Assembly: GCA_030762175.1 (NCBI GenBank)
Contig: CM060842.1
Coordinates: 48,565,001-48,629,000, forward strand
From: Metallyticus violacea
Taxonomy: Eukaryota; Arthropoda; Insecta; Mantodea; Metallyticidae
DNA length: 64,000 bases
Direction of reading: 5' to 3'
Of the stretch, positions 1-11,658 are shown one piece after another. Position 1 is the stretch's first letter. Each line of letters opens with the position of its first letter. The position numbers and the translations under genes are program-made. The notes under the pieces were generated by a model. It was given only the letters and a program-made list of their open reading frames with translations. It ran no database searches and was not told the DNA's origin.

Positions 1-2185
1 CTAGGCAATACTACAGAGATATTCTGAAAACGCTGCAAAACCATATCACATACTTGCAAAAGATCACAGTTTCGTGGAAATATCTTGATAATGCATCGCA
101 AGTGTTGTTGAAAAAAATCAATGTGAAATGTGTCCATCACTCTCCCTGTAGTCCTTAGCCCATAGTGAATTTTTCCTCTTCACCACTCTTCATTTTTCCT
201 CTGCAACTCTTTAAAGACTAGCAGAAATGCTGGGATAGGTGTATTGCATCAAACAGGGACTACTTTGAGAAAATCATCAAAATGATGAAGACTATTGTCA
301 AAAAATTATGATATTGTTTATTGAACAGACCTGTATAATTTAAAACTAGTATTCATGTTTGTTTATTCATTTTTGATAATCTATAAATATTTCATAGAAT
401 TTTCAGGTCTTGCAGTATCATAAAACAAATAATAAAACAGGCATTTAATATACTAAAACTCGTTCTTTAACATTACATTATAAACGCATAAAAGCAGCCG
501 CTTAGGCTGCACCGGAACTATAATTGCATAATAGGAAACAGTATCACTGGAGGTTTTAATATTACTGCTATATTACAGGCTACGAAATGAGAAATAATAA
601 ATAAATAAATAAATAGACTAGATGAAAAGTTGGATGGAACTGCTTTCTCCGGGTATTTGCGCGGACGATAGGTTCAACGTCCCGATAAAGTTCCTATGTG
701 CAACAGAGCGGCTTTTATTGTTTTTGACTCAACGTCCCCAACTTCCTTTTTCCTCACACAGGGGAAGTACGTCATGGCATCACCTCCGTTTCCGGTGTTG
801 GTGGAAATGCCCAGGTTTTCAGGACAACAGAGTGCGGTGCCGTGCATTACGAATGGACTTTCTTTGTCCGCAAGAACAAAACGTGTGTATGCACGTTGCT
901 TTTCTGTTTTGTTACCAAATGCGACTCTTTCCCTTCTTTAATCATTAATGATATATGAAAGAATGATATTTAGAGCAGTGGGGTTTCTGTGCTTTCTCCT
1001 TGCGGAAAGAATAAAACCCAAGTGTTGGCCTAAAGACGGATACCTCCTTATGCAACAGTGATCACAAAGATTTCAGCTTGTATTTCCCAGTGAAAGAGAG
1101 CCTGCTAAAGATAAGACGGCTGAAAGAATAATTAAAAACAAAATAAGTATGAAAATGTTGCTATAAATTTTAACGGATCATCTGCGAAGATATCCTTGAA
1201 AAAAAAAATAGTATATCTAAAATATAATGGCTTCTAACGCTATATACAGATGTTAGTGAACAACACCAACATATTTTACTGTATATAACACGGTCTTAAA
1301 CAAGTAATTTGAGATAAGGTCACAGGCGTAAAATCTCAAAGTTATCAACTATTAAAATAATTGCAATTTGGTGCTTAAAAACTCATGCCACAGTTAAATT
1401 AGCGTTGATGTGCATATCAGAATGTCTTTACACCTTCTTAATAAACGATAAACCTGATTGTTTATAACCAATGAACAACATTTTCGCAATTTAATTTTAA
1501 AGTAATCTGCACAATTTCGAGCTAAATACATGATATGATAATATGATAATAGAAATTAGTTGTTAGAAACAAAGTCGCGATTCACTTTTGCAAAAACACT
1601 ATTGAATGAAACAATTGACAGATGTTAACTCATCTGATGTCATAGAACATTATTCATAATTCGATGCACAAGACTGTAGCACTGCATTGAATACCTGGAA
1701 ACAGCATAATTTAGGAAACGGATGTATTGAGCAGGAATTCTAAATACATGTAATAAACATTCTTTCTTACCACCAAACTCTACATAAAACAGTTACTCAG
1801 TAAGGAATGCAGGAATTAGCTAGAAATAAAGAAAGAAACAGTTTAACCAGCATCCCAGACTGACAACGAGGAAGATCAGTACTGAGTTTCGCGACTGCTT
1901 AGGATAACATTCCACCGAACTGGCATATGTCCCAACCCATTCTGTATAATGTGGAATCAAGAAGCCAAGAACAAAGATCGTGTATAAACGATGAAATATC
2001 ACGGCCACTGTGAAGCGAGGAGCAGTATGTTTCAGACTTTTTAATTATTACCTCCTTTTTCTTTTATTCTTTATTTTACACTCGTTTGTTCTTTGTTGGT
2101 TTGGAAAATGTTATTGAGTCAATCTTCCTATCATTAGAAATCAATTAAAAAAGAAAAAAATTGGAATATATATTCCATCCTATAT
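1..2185. other. AT-rich unassigned sequence
   Basis: No gene or transposon is recognised here. A GC-richer patch at about 640-940 holds two overlapping plus-strand reading frames (108 and 81 codons) in different frames with no family motif. An AAAT short repeat lies at about 596-614. The segment 1287-1350 resembles 6836-6900 in the same orientation and is listed as a finding. Confidence 0.5.
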
Positions 2186-2322
2186 ATAGAGTGTCTCATT
2201 TATCTTGATCACGCAAAATAACTTATGATATTAAAAAAACATTTGTTTGAAACAAATTTTCGTTTGACACATCAGAAAAAATATATTTTGGTGAACAAGA
2301 TAAATGGGAAACCTGTGTATAT
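2186..2322. mobile_element. Small MITE-like element with inverted ends
   Basis: The left end (about 2186-2222) and the reverse complement of the right end (about 2285-2322) share a core reading CATTTATCTTG followed by a similar A-rich tract. The outer ends carry TATA-like sequence, compatible with a TA target. The interior is about 60 bp and non-coding. This is what a small non-autonomous Tc1/mariner-type MITE looks like. The family is not recognised and the two ends have diverged. Confidence 0.5.
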
Positions 2323-2360
2323 AATACACATAAACACATAATTTTATTTTTCATTTCCAT

Positions 2361-3222
2361 ATATAATGAGGCATCTAAAACAGGTAATCTAAAGAGAACG
2401 GCCATTTTTAGTGATAGAAGAACATTTTTAAGACGAAAATTGCTTGCTTAAAGGGGAATATAATGTGATATTGTTAGTTTTTCATAGATGGAGGGGTCGA
2501 GGAGATATGAAAGTGATTTAGTTTAAATGGGCTGGTAAGTTTATCACTTTCAACATAGTGGACGTTCAACATTCCTAAAGTATTGATACATGATGTAAAG
2601 TCAATTTTTGTTGACAATACTGTACGTATAATTTCATCTGGACTTATCGCAGAGCAAGTGAAGACAGCGAAGATTTGGCACAACCATATGTTGCAGAATA
2701 AAACCGTACTGCTGCTCTGGCTTGGAGGCATTCGCCATACATGAAAACCTATTAATTTTTTAGAAATTCTTATAGTGCACTGTGAACGTTTGAAAAAATT
2801 TCCGATGAAGTCTGCTTTCTTCTACAACATACCATAACTGAACACAAACACACAAAGGAAACTAAAACGAGTTCATGTTGGTTGCAGATATATAGGCTTA
2901 CAGCACAACGCAACAGGGCAACCACGTATTTAAGGGTTCACTTGAGGGAAATCATTTGTCTTCGTTATTATCCTTCAACTATCTTGAATGACCCCTTAAA
3001 ACACAATCGTTGTATGCATCTTCAAGCGCACTATTAAAAGGTACATAATAAAATAACGAACTTGACTTTCAATCTCCTCGACACCTATTATCTATGAAAA
3101 AATTAACAATGTCATATTATATCTCCCTTGAAGCCAAGCAGCTTCTGTCTGAACAATCTTCTTATATTACTAAAAATAGCCGTATTATTCAAGTAGTCTG
3201 TTTTTGCATCGCCCTGTATATT
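2361..3222. mobile_element. Non-autonomous element with long terminal inverted repeats
   Basis: The sequence from about 2361 to 2530 is repeated in inverted orientation at about 3055-3222. Matching blocks include TCTCCTCGAC, ATCTATGAAAAA, TTCTTCTAT next to ACTAAAAAT, and CTGTTTT near the outer edge. Each arm is roughly 160 bp, with visible mismatches and small indels, around a central part of about 530 bp. The central part has no recognisable transposase; the short minus-strand frame at 2474-2731 runs across one arm and is not a gene. The outer ends read TATATAATG and CTGTATATTA, suggesting a TA-type target. The superfamily is undetermined. Confidence 0.65.
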
Positions 3223-4037
3223 AATTCTTTACATACACATAAAAAGATGGAATATATATAGGTACATGTTGAGGAACAAAACTATCAAAAGAAGATATCA
3301 ATGAGAGAATAAATAAAGGAAGAATAGCAATATCATAATTAAATTATGTTTATGATTGGAACATAAAGTTTAAAACCAAAACAAAAATGTAGTAAAACTA
3401 TTATAAATATTACAACAACTTACAGAGAATAAGCACGGGAGTTAAAATCATGAACAAAATCAAAATCACTTTCGATAGAAAAGGATTTTTAGTAAAATTT
3501 TTCTACAAGAGATAAAATAAGGAACAATATTGTTAGAAGATCAACACTAAAAGTTCAATAGTACATTTTTTAAAAGACAATAAAGAGTTAAAATGATATA
3601 GGCATGATAAAAGATACAAAGAAAAAATCTCAAAGAAAACATACATAGAGAGATTTATAAGCAGCATGTAGGAAAAAGAAATGGCTGGGAAATGGAGATT
3701 GGGAGGCCGGAAATGAAGTACGAAAAATTATATGAGTGCTGGATAGTATATTATGAATTTACGATATTAATTAATGGTGTTATACGATATTACATGAGCA
3801 ATGTTTAAGAATGTTCGTTTCGTAATTTTTATGAATGCAATAATTGTCTTAACATTATAATGGAATTTTATATGCCACTTTTTTGTATAGAAGGAAATTA
3901 ATAAAATAAAATAATTAATATAAATTTTACAATGAATTACTCAAGAGCTAAAATTTTCCTTTATTATATTATTACGTCATTGTATAGTACCTTTGCTAAT
4001 TTTTATTGATACTAGCCAAAATTTGCCGCAAGACATT
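3223..4037. other. AT-rich sequence, nothing recognised
   Basis: No open frame, RNA or repeat that I can support was seen in this stretch. Confidence 0.5.
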
Positions 4038-4049
4038 TTAGCCCAAGCT

Positions 4050-4349
4050 TTTGCTGTTGATTTGATTTATTTATGGACGCTCTTTAACATCTCAAGTCAT
4101 CAGCGTCGCATTCAATTCAGGGCGTGAAACGGCCTACAAATTTTGCTCAGAGGCCTCTTCTTTCAAGCTTGAGGTTTTTTTTCGTGCCGTAAATGTACGA
4201 CACGGGACCCACAGCTTTACTTCCCTTCCGAAGGAAGCCATACTTACGATTTTTACGCCCGAAAAAAAATCATCGATTCTGGCCGGGTTCGAACCCGCGA
4301 TCTTGGATTTAGAAGACAAGTATGGTACCACTACATCACCAGGACCAAC
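4050..4349 (-). mobile_element. SINE family A (tRNA-derived), full-length copy
   Basis: Read on the minus strand, the copy starts at 4349 with a tRNA-like head: a TGATGTAGTGG A-box region and a GGGTTCGAACCCG B-box arm. A conserved body follows (TATGGCTTCCTTCGGAAGGG, then TCGTACATTTACGGCACG) and a 3' end reading GTTAAAGAGCGTCCATAAAT with an ATTT-rich tail. It is flanked by a perfect 12-bp target-site duplication, TTAGCCCAAGCT, at 4038-4049 and 4350-4361. This is direct evidence of insertion by target-primed reverse transcription. The short minus-strand frame inside it is not a gene. The copy is somewhat diverged in the tRNA part. Confidence 0.9.
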
Positions 4350-4361
4350 TTAGCCCAAGCT

Positions 4362-5730
4362 GAAATACTAAACCGTCACAAATACCAAGATAATCTTATA
4401 ATACTTATCAAAAGACTATTTGGATGAACAGTAAAAATGTAAAGGATATTTCAGAAAAGTGAGTGTTGCTACATATTTCAGAACTGATTAGTATTATCAC
4501 ACTGTATTAATTAATTTGGTAGCTAATAATTTATTAATTCTGTAATTGATTCTATTTTCAATAAAACATAAATTGTATATTTTATATTGTTCCAAAATAA
4601 ACAATAAAATATTATAAAAATTAGAAAATGCGCGATGCAGCAAAGCGAGTCTAATCACGTAAATGAACAAAAGCTGAACATGTAAGTAACATAGAGTAGG
4701 GATAGAAATAACAATGTATACGTTATTGTGCCTTAGTGACGGACTTGTTCATTTAACTAAGTACAAAATAAAAAGCTCCTAAGTCCTTCCCATATGAACC
4801 GGGTGATATTAAGAGCACGTGACAGGCTCATGTGCCTCTTAAACAAAGAGCGCAGACTAGGAAAAATGAAGCCAGTGAGGTCAGCTCTCAAACGTCCCAC
4901 TCATCACAACTACACAAAAGCCTCAACGCAAACAGTCCGCCTGCCGTGACAATGGTCTCCGTCTTTTGTCTACATTGTTCAGCTATCTCTGACATTTCAT
5001 GTGTATAAGACAGAAATTCATAGCGTACAGATTTACTTCCTTTAATCATTTACCGACATTTCTGTTTTAAAGCAGGGGACGTTACCATTATATACATCTA
5101 TAATAACTGTCAGCCAGAGATTTTAATATTCTTTTTAATCTGCATTTAAAAGCAAAACATTTATTGCCACATTTCAACTAATTGTTATAAAACTATCTAT
5201 TTTGTGGAATTTAGTGGCCCGTTTTAATTTGTTAAGATGTTTAGGGACTAGGAGACCAAAAGAAGTTCTTTTTCTTCTTTTTAATTTTAAGATTTTGTTT
5301 GCTCTCTTCCATGTAAGTGATTCTGAACAGCATTTATTGCTTTATTTGTATCTTAATCTCTAAATTGCGTAGAACGAAAAGTAAATCTCATACTTTGACA
5401 TTGAAGCGATTCATTTATTTTATTTTATTTATTTTTTTAACCCCGCGATGCTGTTGGCGACAAATATATGTACAGAGCTGACACTATCCATTAACCTTTA
5501 AAGAAATTTCATTAGTTAATTTAATGTGTTTATAAATCAATGCAGATGTTTATAAGAGCAAGCATAGCTTTCTGCAATAAAACTATAGCAACAATTAGAT
5601 AAAAAAAATCTAAGATTTGTGTTTTACTCTTTCCAAATATTTCGAGATGTAAGTTAAAATGTTCTTAAATGTTCACCATAACTTTCTTTCACTTGTAAAT
5701 ATTTAAATGAATTGTTTTAGGACTAGACAG
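4362..5730. other. AT-rich sequence, nothing recognised
   Basis: No gene seen. A short imperfect inverted repeat around a CACGTG at about 4812-4842 is the only local structure noticed. The remainder is AT-rich sequence with T-rich runs near 5415-5440. Confidence 0.45.
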
Positions 5731-5740
5731 TTGCAGACGA

Positions 5741-6008
5741 GTCGGTCCTAGTGGTGTGGTGGTTACCATACTTGGCTCCTAAACCCAAGATCGCGGATTC
5801 GATCCCGGACCGATGGATTTTTTTCGGGCGTAAAAATTTCAAGTATGGCTTCCTTCGGAAGAGAAGTAAATCCGTGAGTCCCGTTCGTGAGTCCCGTGTC
5901 GTACATTTACGGCACGATAAAGAACCTCAAGCCTGGGAAAAAAAAAAGAAGAAAAAGAAAGAAAGAAAAAAATGTTAAAGAGCGTCCGTAAGTAAACAAG
6001 CAAAAAAA
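5741..6008 (+). mobile_element. SINE family A, internally rearranged copy
   Basis: The head begins GTCGGTCCTAGTGGTGTGG and runs through the TATGGCTTCCTTCGGAAG body to GTTAAAGAGCGTCCG. It is flanked by TTGCAGACG at about 5731-5739 and 6009-6017, a 9-bp target-site duplication. Two oddities are visible. A 13-bp direct duplication (TCCGTGAGTCCCG-like) sits at about 5870-5895. The conserved segment between the CCTCAAGCCTG block and the 3' end is replaced by an A/G-rich run (5937-5972). The reading frame across it is not a gene. Confidence 0.88.
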
Positions 6009-6120
6009 TTGCAGACGGGAAAATTTATTGCAGTAGAGCAGCAAACATTCAAACAGGAACTGTCGAATGTACACAAACAACGTTTAGGAGAACCAGCTTA
6101 TGAATATAAATAAGAAATCT

Positions 6121-6800
6121 TAGTGTTAAAATTACAAATTTCCGGGTTGTTGTGCCGTTGGTCTTTGTTTTAGTTTTAAAACAACAGCCCGGAAAATTGT
6201 AGCTTTTAACACTTATGAACACTGGCCGTGAGAGCTTAAGGTATGTTATCAGATTTCTTAGTTTGTTTCTGTTAACGCGTGCTTACTGTAATCCAGCACT
6301 GTTGACGTCACTCTGATGTGTCGCTATCATGGCCAACACTGCTAAAATCGAGGAAAAGCCAATACATGGATCGTTTTTTCAAACAGGTGAATGCCACAAA
6401 AATTAAGTTGTTTGCTGTACCTTTTTGATCCTCCACTTTGCACTAACCTCTTATACATTCCACGTTTTCTGAATTTGGATATACCAAATAACTATGACTC
6501 AATGTAGAATTCTCAAAACTCTGCTTTCAACTCTTCATTTTATACTTTTCCAGCAATACGCTGATTTGTTTGCTGATGATACCGATGTTATAGTTTCTAG
6601 CAACAACTTCGATCATCTTGTAGTATGTGCTTATTACAATGTGTAATTGACTCAAAAGCTAACAAATTATTATTAAATGTAGATAAAACAACAATCATGA
6701 AATCAGCATTATATATAACTATTAATAATCACCTACTAGACAAGGACGATGATAAATTTCTAGACGTTGAAATTGACAAGACACTATAATAGGAAATCAT
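6121..6800 (+). pseudogene. Non-LTR retrotransposon reverse-transcriptase relic
   Basis: The RT active-site motif LFADDT is readable at 6566-6583, followed by VIVSSNNFD. After an internal stop and a frameshift the frame continues with ANKLLLNVDKT (about 6657-6690) and KFLDVEID near 6760. The order FADD, then NKL.LN..KT, then KFLG.-.D-like is the usual RT palm order of insect LINEs. Only about 240 bp of coding similarity remains, with stops and at least one frameshift. About 350 bp upstream (6121-6213) a 33-bp inverted repeat may belong to the same element's 5' region; that link is inference. The clade is not determined. Confidence 0.7.
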
Positions 6801-8454
6801 ATGCTACAGAGTATAATATTTGTACTCTATAGTATAGGGGGTCTTAGACAAGCAATTTAAGACAGGAAAACCAGGGTCAAAGGTTTCGAAATTACATTTT
6901 AGGACTTAAAGTTATATTGCACTTGACAATTCATTATAATATTTAATTACAATAGACAAAAATGTAGTGCCCATTGCAGATGCATCTTGTTATCCAAAAT
7001 AAGTTTATTACAAATACATGAAAATATGTATCGCTATAGCAATTCCTCTCAAATTATTATAATTCCATAACAGGAAAAAAAATCATATTTGCTCATACTG
7101 AACATGTATGCAACAAGATATATTATTCAGTCGACGAATTCATAAATGAATAATGTACAATGTTTAAACAATGTTGAATTATTACAGGGCAATATATCTA
7201 ATATGGAAAAATATCACTGTAATGCATTAAAAGTAATGTTTTATCTGTATTGTAGTTTAAATAATTTTGCCACATGTATGAGATTATTGAATATGTTTAT
7301 TTATATACTTTAAACATTTTACATATCCATGTAGATATTAATATAACACAACTTTGTGTATCCTGACTTGTTCCATGTTTTGAAGTACATACGTGTACAA
7401 GAATTTTATGCAATGTAGTTCCTTTGTTGCTTGGAATAGACTGAATTAAAGAAGGATGAATCACTTTTACAAAAACAACTCCCATTTTCCTCGAAGCATT
7501 CTTTACGATAACATTGTCAACATATACAAAACCGTAACCGAAAACCACATCATGATTTTAGAACGATAAACTTCTTAGAAGACAAAACACAATATATTTG
7601 CAAAAGTTAACGCTTTCCACTTCTGAACTAGAAAGAGACTGAAGTATTGATATAAACCACTCCTTAATTTGCACAAAAAACACAAATTAAACACACTGTC
7701 ATTTGTGAATCTACGCATAAATATTCGAAAACCAACCATAATAATTAGAAATAATTAGAAACCAAAAGAATCTTGATGTACAAAATTACATAACTGATGA
7801 TTGATGACTAGAGCTCGAAATTCAGGCATTTACTTTGGTTAAAATAGGCAGGAAAAATGCACTTAAAATACTGAAAATAGACAGTAATATAATTTAATAT
7901 AATTTATTAAAAGTGAAAACAGAGTGATATCACTAATTTTAATGAAAGTATGCATTTAAAATAATTAATAATTTCCTTTTCGCATAATTAAAGTACTTAA
8001 GCTTATTTTTCTTCATTACAAGCAACAAGATGTTTTTTCAAGATATAAAAATTATATGCAGTCCCTTTTCAGAGAGAACATTTTTATCATGAAAAAAGAA
8101 TGTTCTATTTTCACTGAGTGATTGGAGCTGTTCCGGAAGAACTCATACCAATTACAACAGAACTTTCACCTTTCAGGCCATCATCATGGAAATGTTGATC
8201 AAGACAAGGTAAAGTAGTTTTGAATAGTCCTGACGAATGAGCCAAAGATATGCAGTGGTTTCTGGTCGAGTTTCATTTTTTGTTTATATGTGTATAGGGG
8301 AATCACGTTAGTATCTCTCTTACTTCCGTACTGTAAGGACGGTTTGTTGAACAAATATACCTCTAAATCGCTCTAGTTTTAAAATTTCATTTCAACTGAC
8401 GATCACGGCAAATTAGCCCGATATGGATCAATTTTAATAATAGCAAAGACCGCG
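6801..8454. other. AT-rich sequence, nothing recognised
   Basis: The segment 6836-6900 resembles 1287-1350. A minus-strand frame of 83 codons at 7297-7548 has no motif and is compositionally ordinary. No other feature is supported. Confidence 0.45.
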
Positions 8455-8477
8455 GAGATAATAATGTTTGCTACTAC

Positions 8478-8600
8478 TAATCCTGAGGGCCTGGCTTGAA
8501 TCCCGGCCAGGCCAAGTTGTTTTGGTAAGTTTTTTTTTTCGGTTTTTCCCCTTATCCAGATAATTTTAAGGTGCCAAAGATAAAATTTTAAAACGCGAAG
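8478..8600 (+). mobile_element. Possible 5'-truncated tRNA-derived SINE fragment
   Basis: A B-box-like GGCTTGAATCCC lies in a complementary context (GGCCTGG and CCAGGCC flank it at about 8489-8515). A T-rich stretch TTTTTCGGTTTTTCCCC follows, resembling the body of SINE family B. The A-box half is missing. The assignment is tentative because only short blocks match. Confidence 0.35.
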
Positions 8601-8914
8601 CTAAACGTTTTGGGTTAGCGATATGCTTTATTTGTAAAAGAAGATTAAAACTCGGCGGTCGTTCAGTTTTAACCACGGCAGAGTCTCAAAAGACGAAACA
8701 TTCCTACACACTTTGTAGTATGTTGTTCAGTTTTGTGTTAAGGTTAAATAACGTAACATTGCAGTAGTCAAAGTATTTGTACTAGAATTCATTTGAATTA
8801 AATTAATAGCCCTTGTTCTTTTTATTTTGATTATTTTTATTGTAAGATATAACAGCTTTTGAAGTTATGATATAATTGTTCAACTTTTATGAGAATGGTT
8901 GAATTAGATTGTTA

Positions 8915-9384
8915 GGGTCGGAGGAGGGATATTTCGGTACTTCAGCACTGCTCAACAGCTGGCCGTTTGGGCCTAAGCCCCCAGTGGGAGGAAGGGTTAA
9001 GATGAGGGAGACAGGCAGTGAGGCACGGACATAAGCGGGGTCCCTAGAATGTTTCCAGATAGAGCAGGTCGACGCCGGAGAAACCTCCCCTCCAAGGAGC
9101 TCAAGTCTCTTAGAAGTTTAGTTTCCAGAGCGCAAGCCACCGTAATACCGCACCAGTCCATCTCGCCCTGGCACTTTCGTTCCTGTAACAGAACCAACGG
9201 AATGTAATGGAAGAGTGGAACATTCGTGTAAAACGAAAAATCCATTCCAGCATTCGCCTAAGCGACCAGAAGAAACTACGGAAAAACAAACAAACAAACA
9301 CCACAAGGTCAGGATAACCGTCCCCAAGGAATTTGAAGTAGGGACCTCCCGAATGCGAGGCCCAAGCATTACCGCCTGAGACAA
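8915..9384 (-). mobile_element. SINE family C (long tRNA-derived SINE)
   Basis: Read on the minus strand, the head at 9384 shows an A-box-like CTCAGGCGGTAATGC, then GGGAGGTCCCTACTTCAAAT in the B-box position. A body of about 400 bp follows, containing TTCGCCTAAG-type, CTGGCAC-type and GGGAGGAAGG-type blocks shared with 55131-55507 and 58115-58572. The minus-strand reading frames at 8997-9384 overlap each other in different frames and only reflect the less AT-rich SINE body. No clear target-site duplication was found for this copy. Confidence 0.75.
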
Positions 9385-10555
9385 TTAAAAATAATTAAAT
9401 AATAACTGCAATTAAAAATAATGTAAAAGTTTAATTTCCCTGTTAGTGCCTTCCTCACCTCTTCACGCCTCTTCTTAGTTATCTGTATCCTTTACTTCGC
9501 AACCTTCAGGTATTAAGACTGCAAACAGAAGATGACGATATTTCTAAAAATATTTACACTTCAAACTGCCAAACTGAAGTCACGGTCTCTTTCGAAACAA
9601 GTTCAAATGCAATGTCCTTACCAAAATAAAATATCTACAACAACTGACTGAAACCTCAAACTTTCTCTTTGCAAAGCGCAGACGAGGCAATTTGCATGTT
9701 TTGACGTAGTTTAAAGGAAAAGATGACGTCAAGAGTTTCATCTTGCGAGCTATCAGGTCGTCGGCTTCGAAGTCGGTATCCGCTCAACTCTGGTGTAAGG
9801 TTCTTTGTCCTTTGCCCCACATGCGCTCGGCGTTCTGTTCCTCTACTTTTAACGTTCTCAAATTCGGAACAAAAGTAAGACAAAATGAGAGGCGGGAAGT
9901 TCTCTGATATCTTGAATTTGAATTAACGAGTACGAAATGCAAGTTTATCTTCATCTCCTGCTTGTCAAATGTCATCATAGATTTAGTTTCTAATAATTGA
10001 GACAGCTGTTTGATTTCTTTCGGAATTGTCACACATTCTGAAATTTTGGGTGCCAAAGAACCTAAGGCTCATTAATGCATTTATTAATAAATTAATTTCA
10101 AATACCATTTCGAAAACCTGTAACTGTCAAGCTTTTAAAAAAACTCTGCTATAAAAAAGAAAAGCATTACCTAGTTAGCTCTCGCTTACAAAGTCCGTTT
10201 GTTTTCTAATAATAATTTAATCATAAAGTTTGAATGAAAGTGTTCTAAAGGATTTTTTCTCTATAAATTTGTAGCGTAAAGTAAAAAATAAAACGAGTAA
10301 GCCAAATAGAGAACAGTTGAACCTATACCTAATACTGGCATATAAATCATGCCTAGCAAACTTGATAGTAAATAAGCCAATAACAACGAATATATGCCAA
10401 GTCTAGAGCGAATAGTGCTCGGAAAATACTGAAAATCGGGATAAATTAAAGTCTCACCGCAGAAGCGGTTACGTAACAATTCGCGAGCGAGCTGTCTCAC
10501 ACCGTTAAAGGGAGCAAGACAGTACCGATTGTTTTTTGTTTGTTTTGTTTTTGGA
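9385..10555. other. Unassigned; two unattributed minus-strand frames
   Basis: Minus-strand frames at 9784-10056 (90 codons) overlap 9656-9883 (75 codons) in another frame, and one at 10261-10500 (79 codons, GTG start) encodes two hydrophobic stretches. None shows a motif I recognise and none has a clear splice context. They could be decayed transposon or chance frames. Confidence 0.35.
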
Positions 10556-10612
10556 ATGGTGTTTTACGCCAGTTTTAAGTACTGAGGCGCCTTAGGCGAT
10601 ATATCCGTGATA
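10556..10612 (-). mobile_element. SINE family B, 3'-end fragment
   Basis: On the minus strand this reads CGCCTAAGGCGCCTCAGTAC, then TTAAAACTGGCGTAAAACACC. It matches the SINE B 3' end, with CGCCTGTGGTGCCTCAGTAG as its best-kept part. A T-rich tract at 10530-10554 is the remnant of its A-rich tail. Everything 5' of the terminal about 60 bp is missing, as expected for 5' truncation during target-primed reverse transcription. Confidence 0.65.
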
Positions 10613-10752
10613 GAGCGCAGTATACATTATTGAGTTCTCAGATACTGTTTTTTTAACTATCAAAATGAGAGATACGTTGCAAAAACTAGAGTTTTTCACC
10701 TTTGAACCTTTGGACACTTGTGGATTTTTATTTAAACCTTTTTCGAATGTTT

Positions 10753-10800
10753 GTATATGTGTGTGCGTGCGTGCGTTTTTTTTTTTTTTTTTTTTTTTTT
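10753..10800. repeat. GT/GC repeat followed by a T25 homopolymer
   Basis: A TGTGTGCGTGCGTGCG tract runs directly into 25 consecutive T at 10776-10800. Confidence 0.95.
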
Positions 10801-11658
10801 AAATATTTCCTACATCTCCTCAGCCACTTTTAAATGCTTGTATGCTGCAAAGCCCGCGTTTCAATCCTATGCCCCTTTTTCGGAATTAGTGAAACAAGGG
10901 CATTTTTTCCAAATATTGCAGACAATATAGAGCTTTACTCTGCCAACTGTTGTTTATTGTAAACTCCACAACAAGAAAAGGCGAAAAATCTTGAACAAAA
11001 CTGCGTTTGGTGCACAAATATTTCATTATAACATAAGAATACATTCTTTTATGAAGTGCAGATCTGCATAAATATATTTATATTTATTTAGTTTATCATT
11101 AACTGAATTATGTATTTGGTGATAGAAATGCTGGTTTATTTTCTTTTATTCAGACCAGTCTGTGGTACTGTTTTTCAGAAATAGTATATTTTATAAAAGC
11201 TTTATTTTCGCAGCTTCAAATTGTTCCATCATTTCTACTGTTCGCCCAATTTTCAGTACATTATGTTTCAGTACATTCATTTGGTGTTTTTTCTTTCTTA
11301 TGATAAAATTGTATGCAAATTCTCTCAGCGTTAAAGGATTTAATGTAATTTAAAACCTATACTGTAAAGTTACAAAATATGGTAAAATCCAGTCAAGTTA
11401 GAACACTTTTATTTAGAGTAACATTTTTAAAGCCAAAGCATGCATTTTAAAATGAATATTAAAAATATATATTTATCAACAACCTCAAAATTGACTTAGT
11501 ATTTATTTTCTGTCATTTAACCTCCAATAAAAATAAAAAAAAAACTAATCTGATGAAAACCTAGGCGTTTCAAAATCTTATCATGTATCTTAATCTAAGA
11601 GTTAGAATGCATGTTTACTCATTCAGTAAGAATAAACAGTGGACAGGACTGGACGAGG
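10801..11658. other. AT-rich sequence, nothing recognised
   Basis: No gene or repeat family was identified. The 63-codon plus-strand frame at 11162-11353 lacks any motif. Confidence 0.45.

Noticed and set aside
622..948. 108-codon gene
   Set aside because: Two overlapping frames are open in the same GC-richer patch, neither shows a motif, and there is no splice or start context.
5751..5978. 75-codon lysine-rich protein
   Set aside because: Lies inside SINE A and its A/G-rich run.
8997..9384. Three overlapping minus-strand proteins
   Set aside because: All lie inside SINE C, in different frames.
9656..10056. Minus-strand gene made of two overlapping frames
   Set aside because: No motif and no evidence that a frameshift joins them into a known protein.
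10261..10500. Small membrane protein (minus strand)
   Set aside because: Two hydrophobic stretches are visible, but the frame begins at GTG, has no recognised family and AT-rich DNA readily encodes hydrophobic runs.
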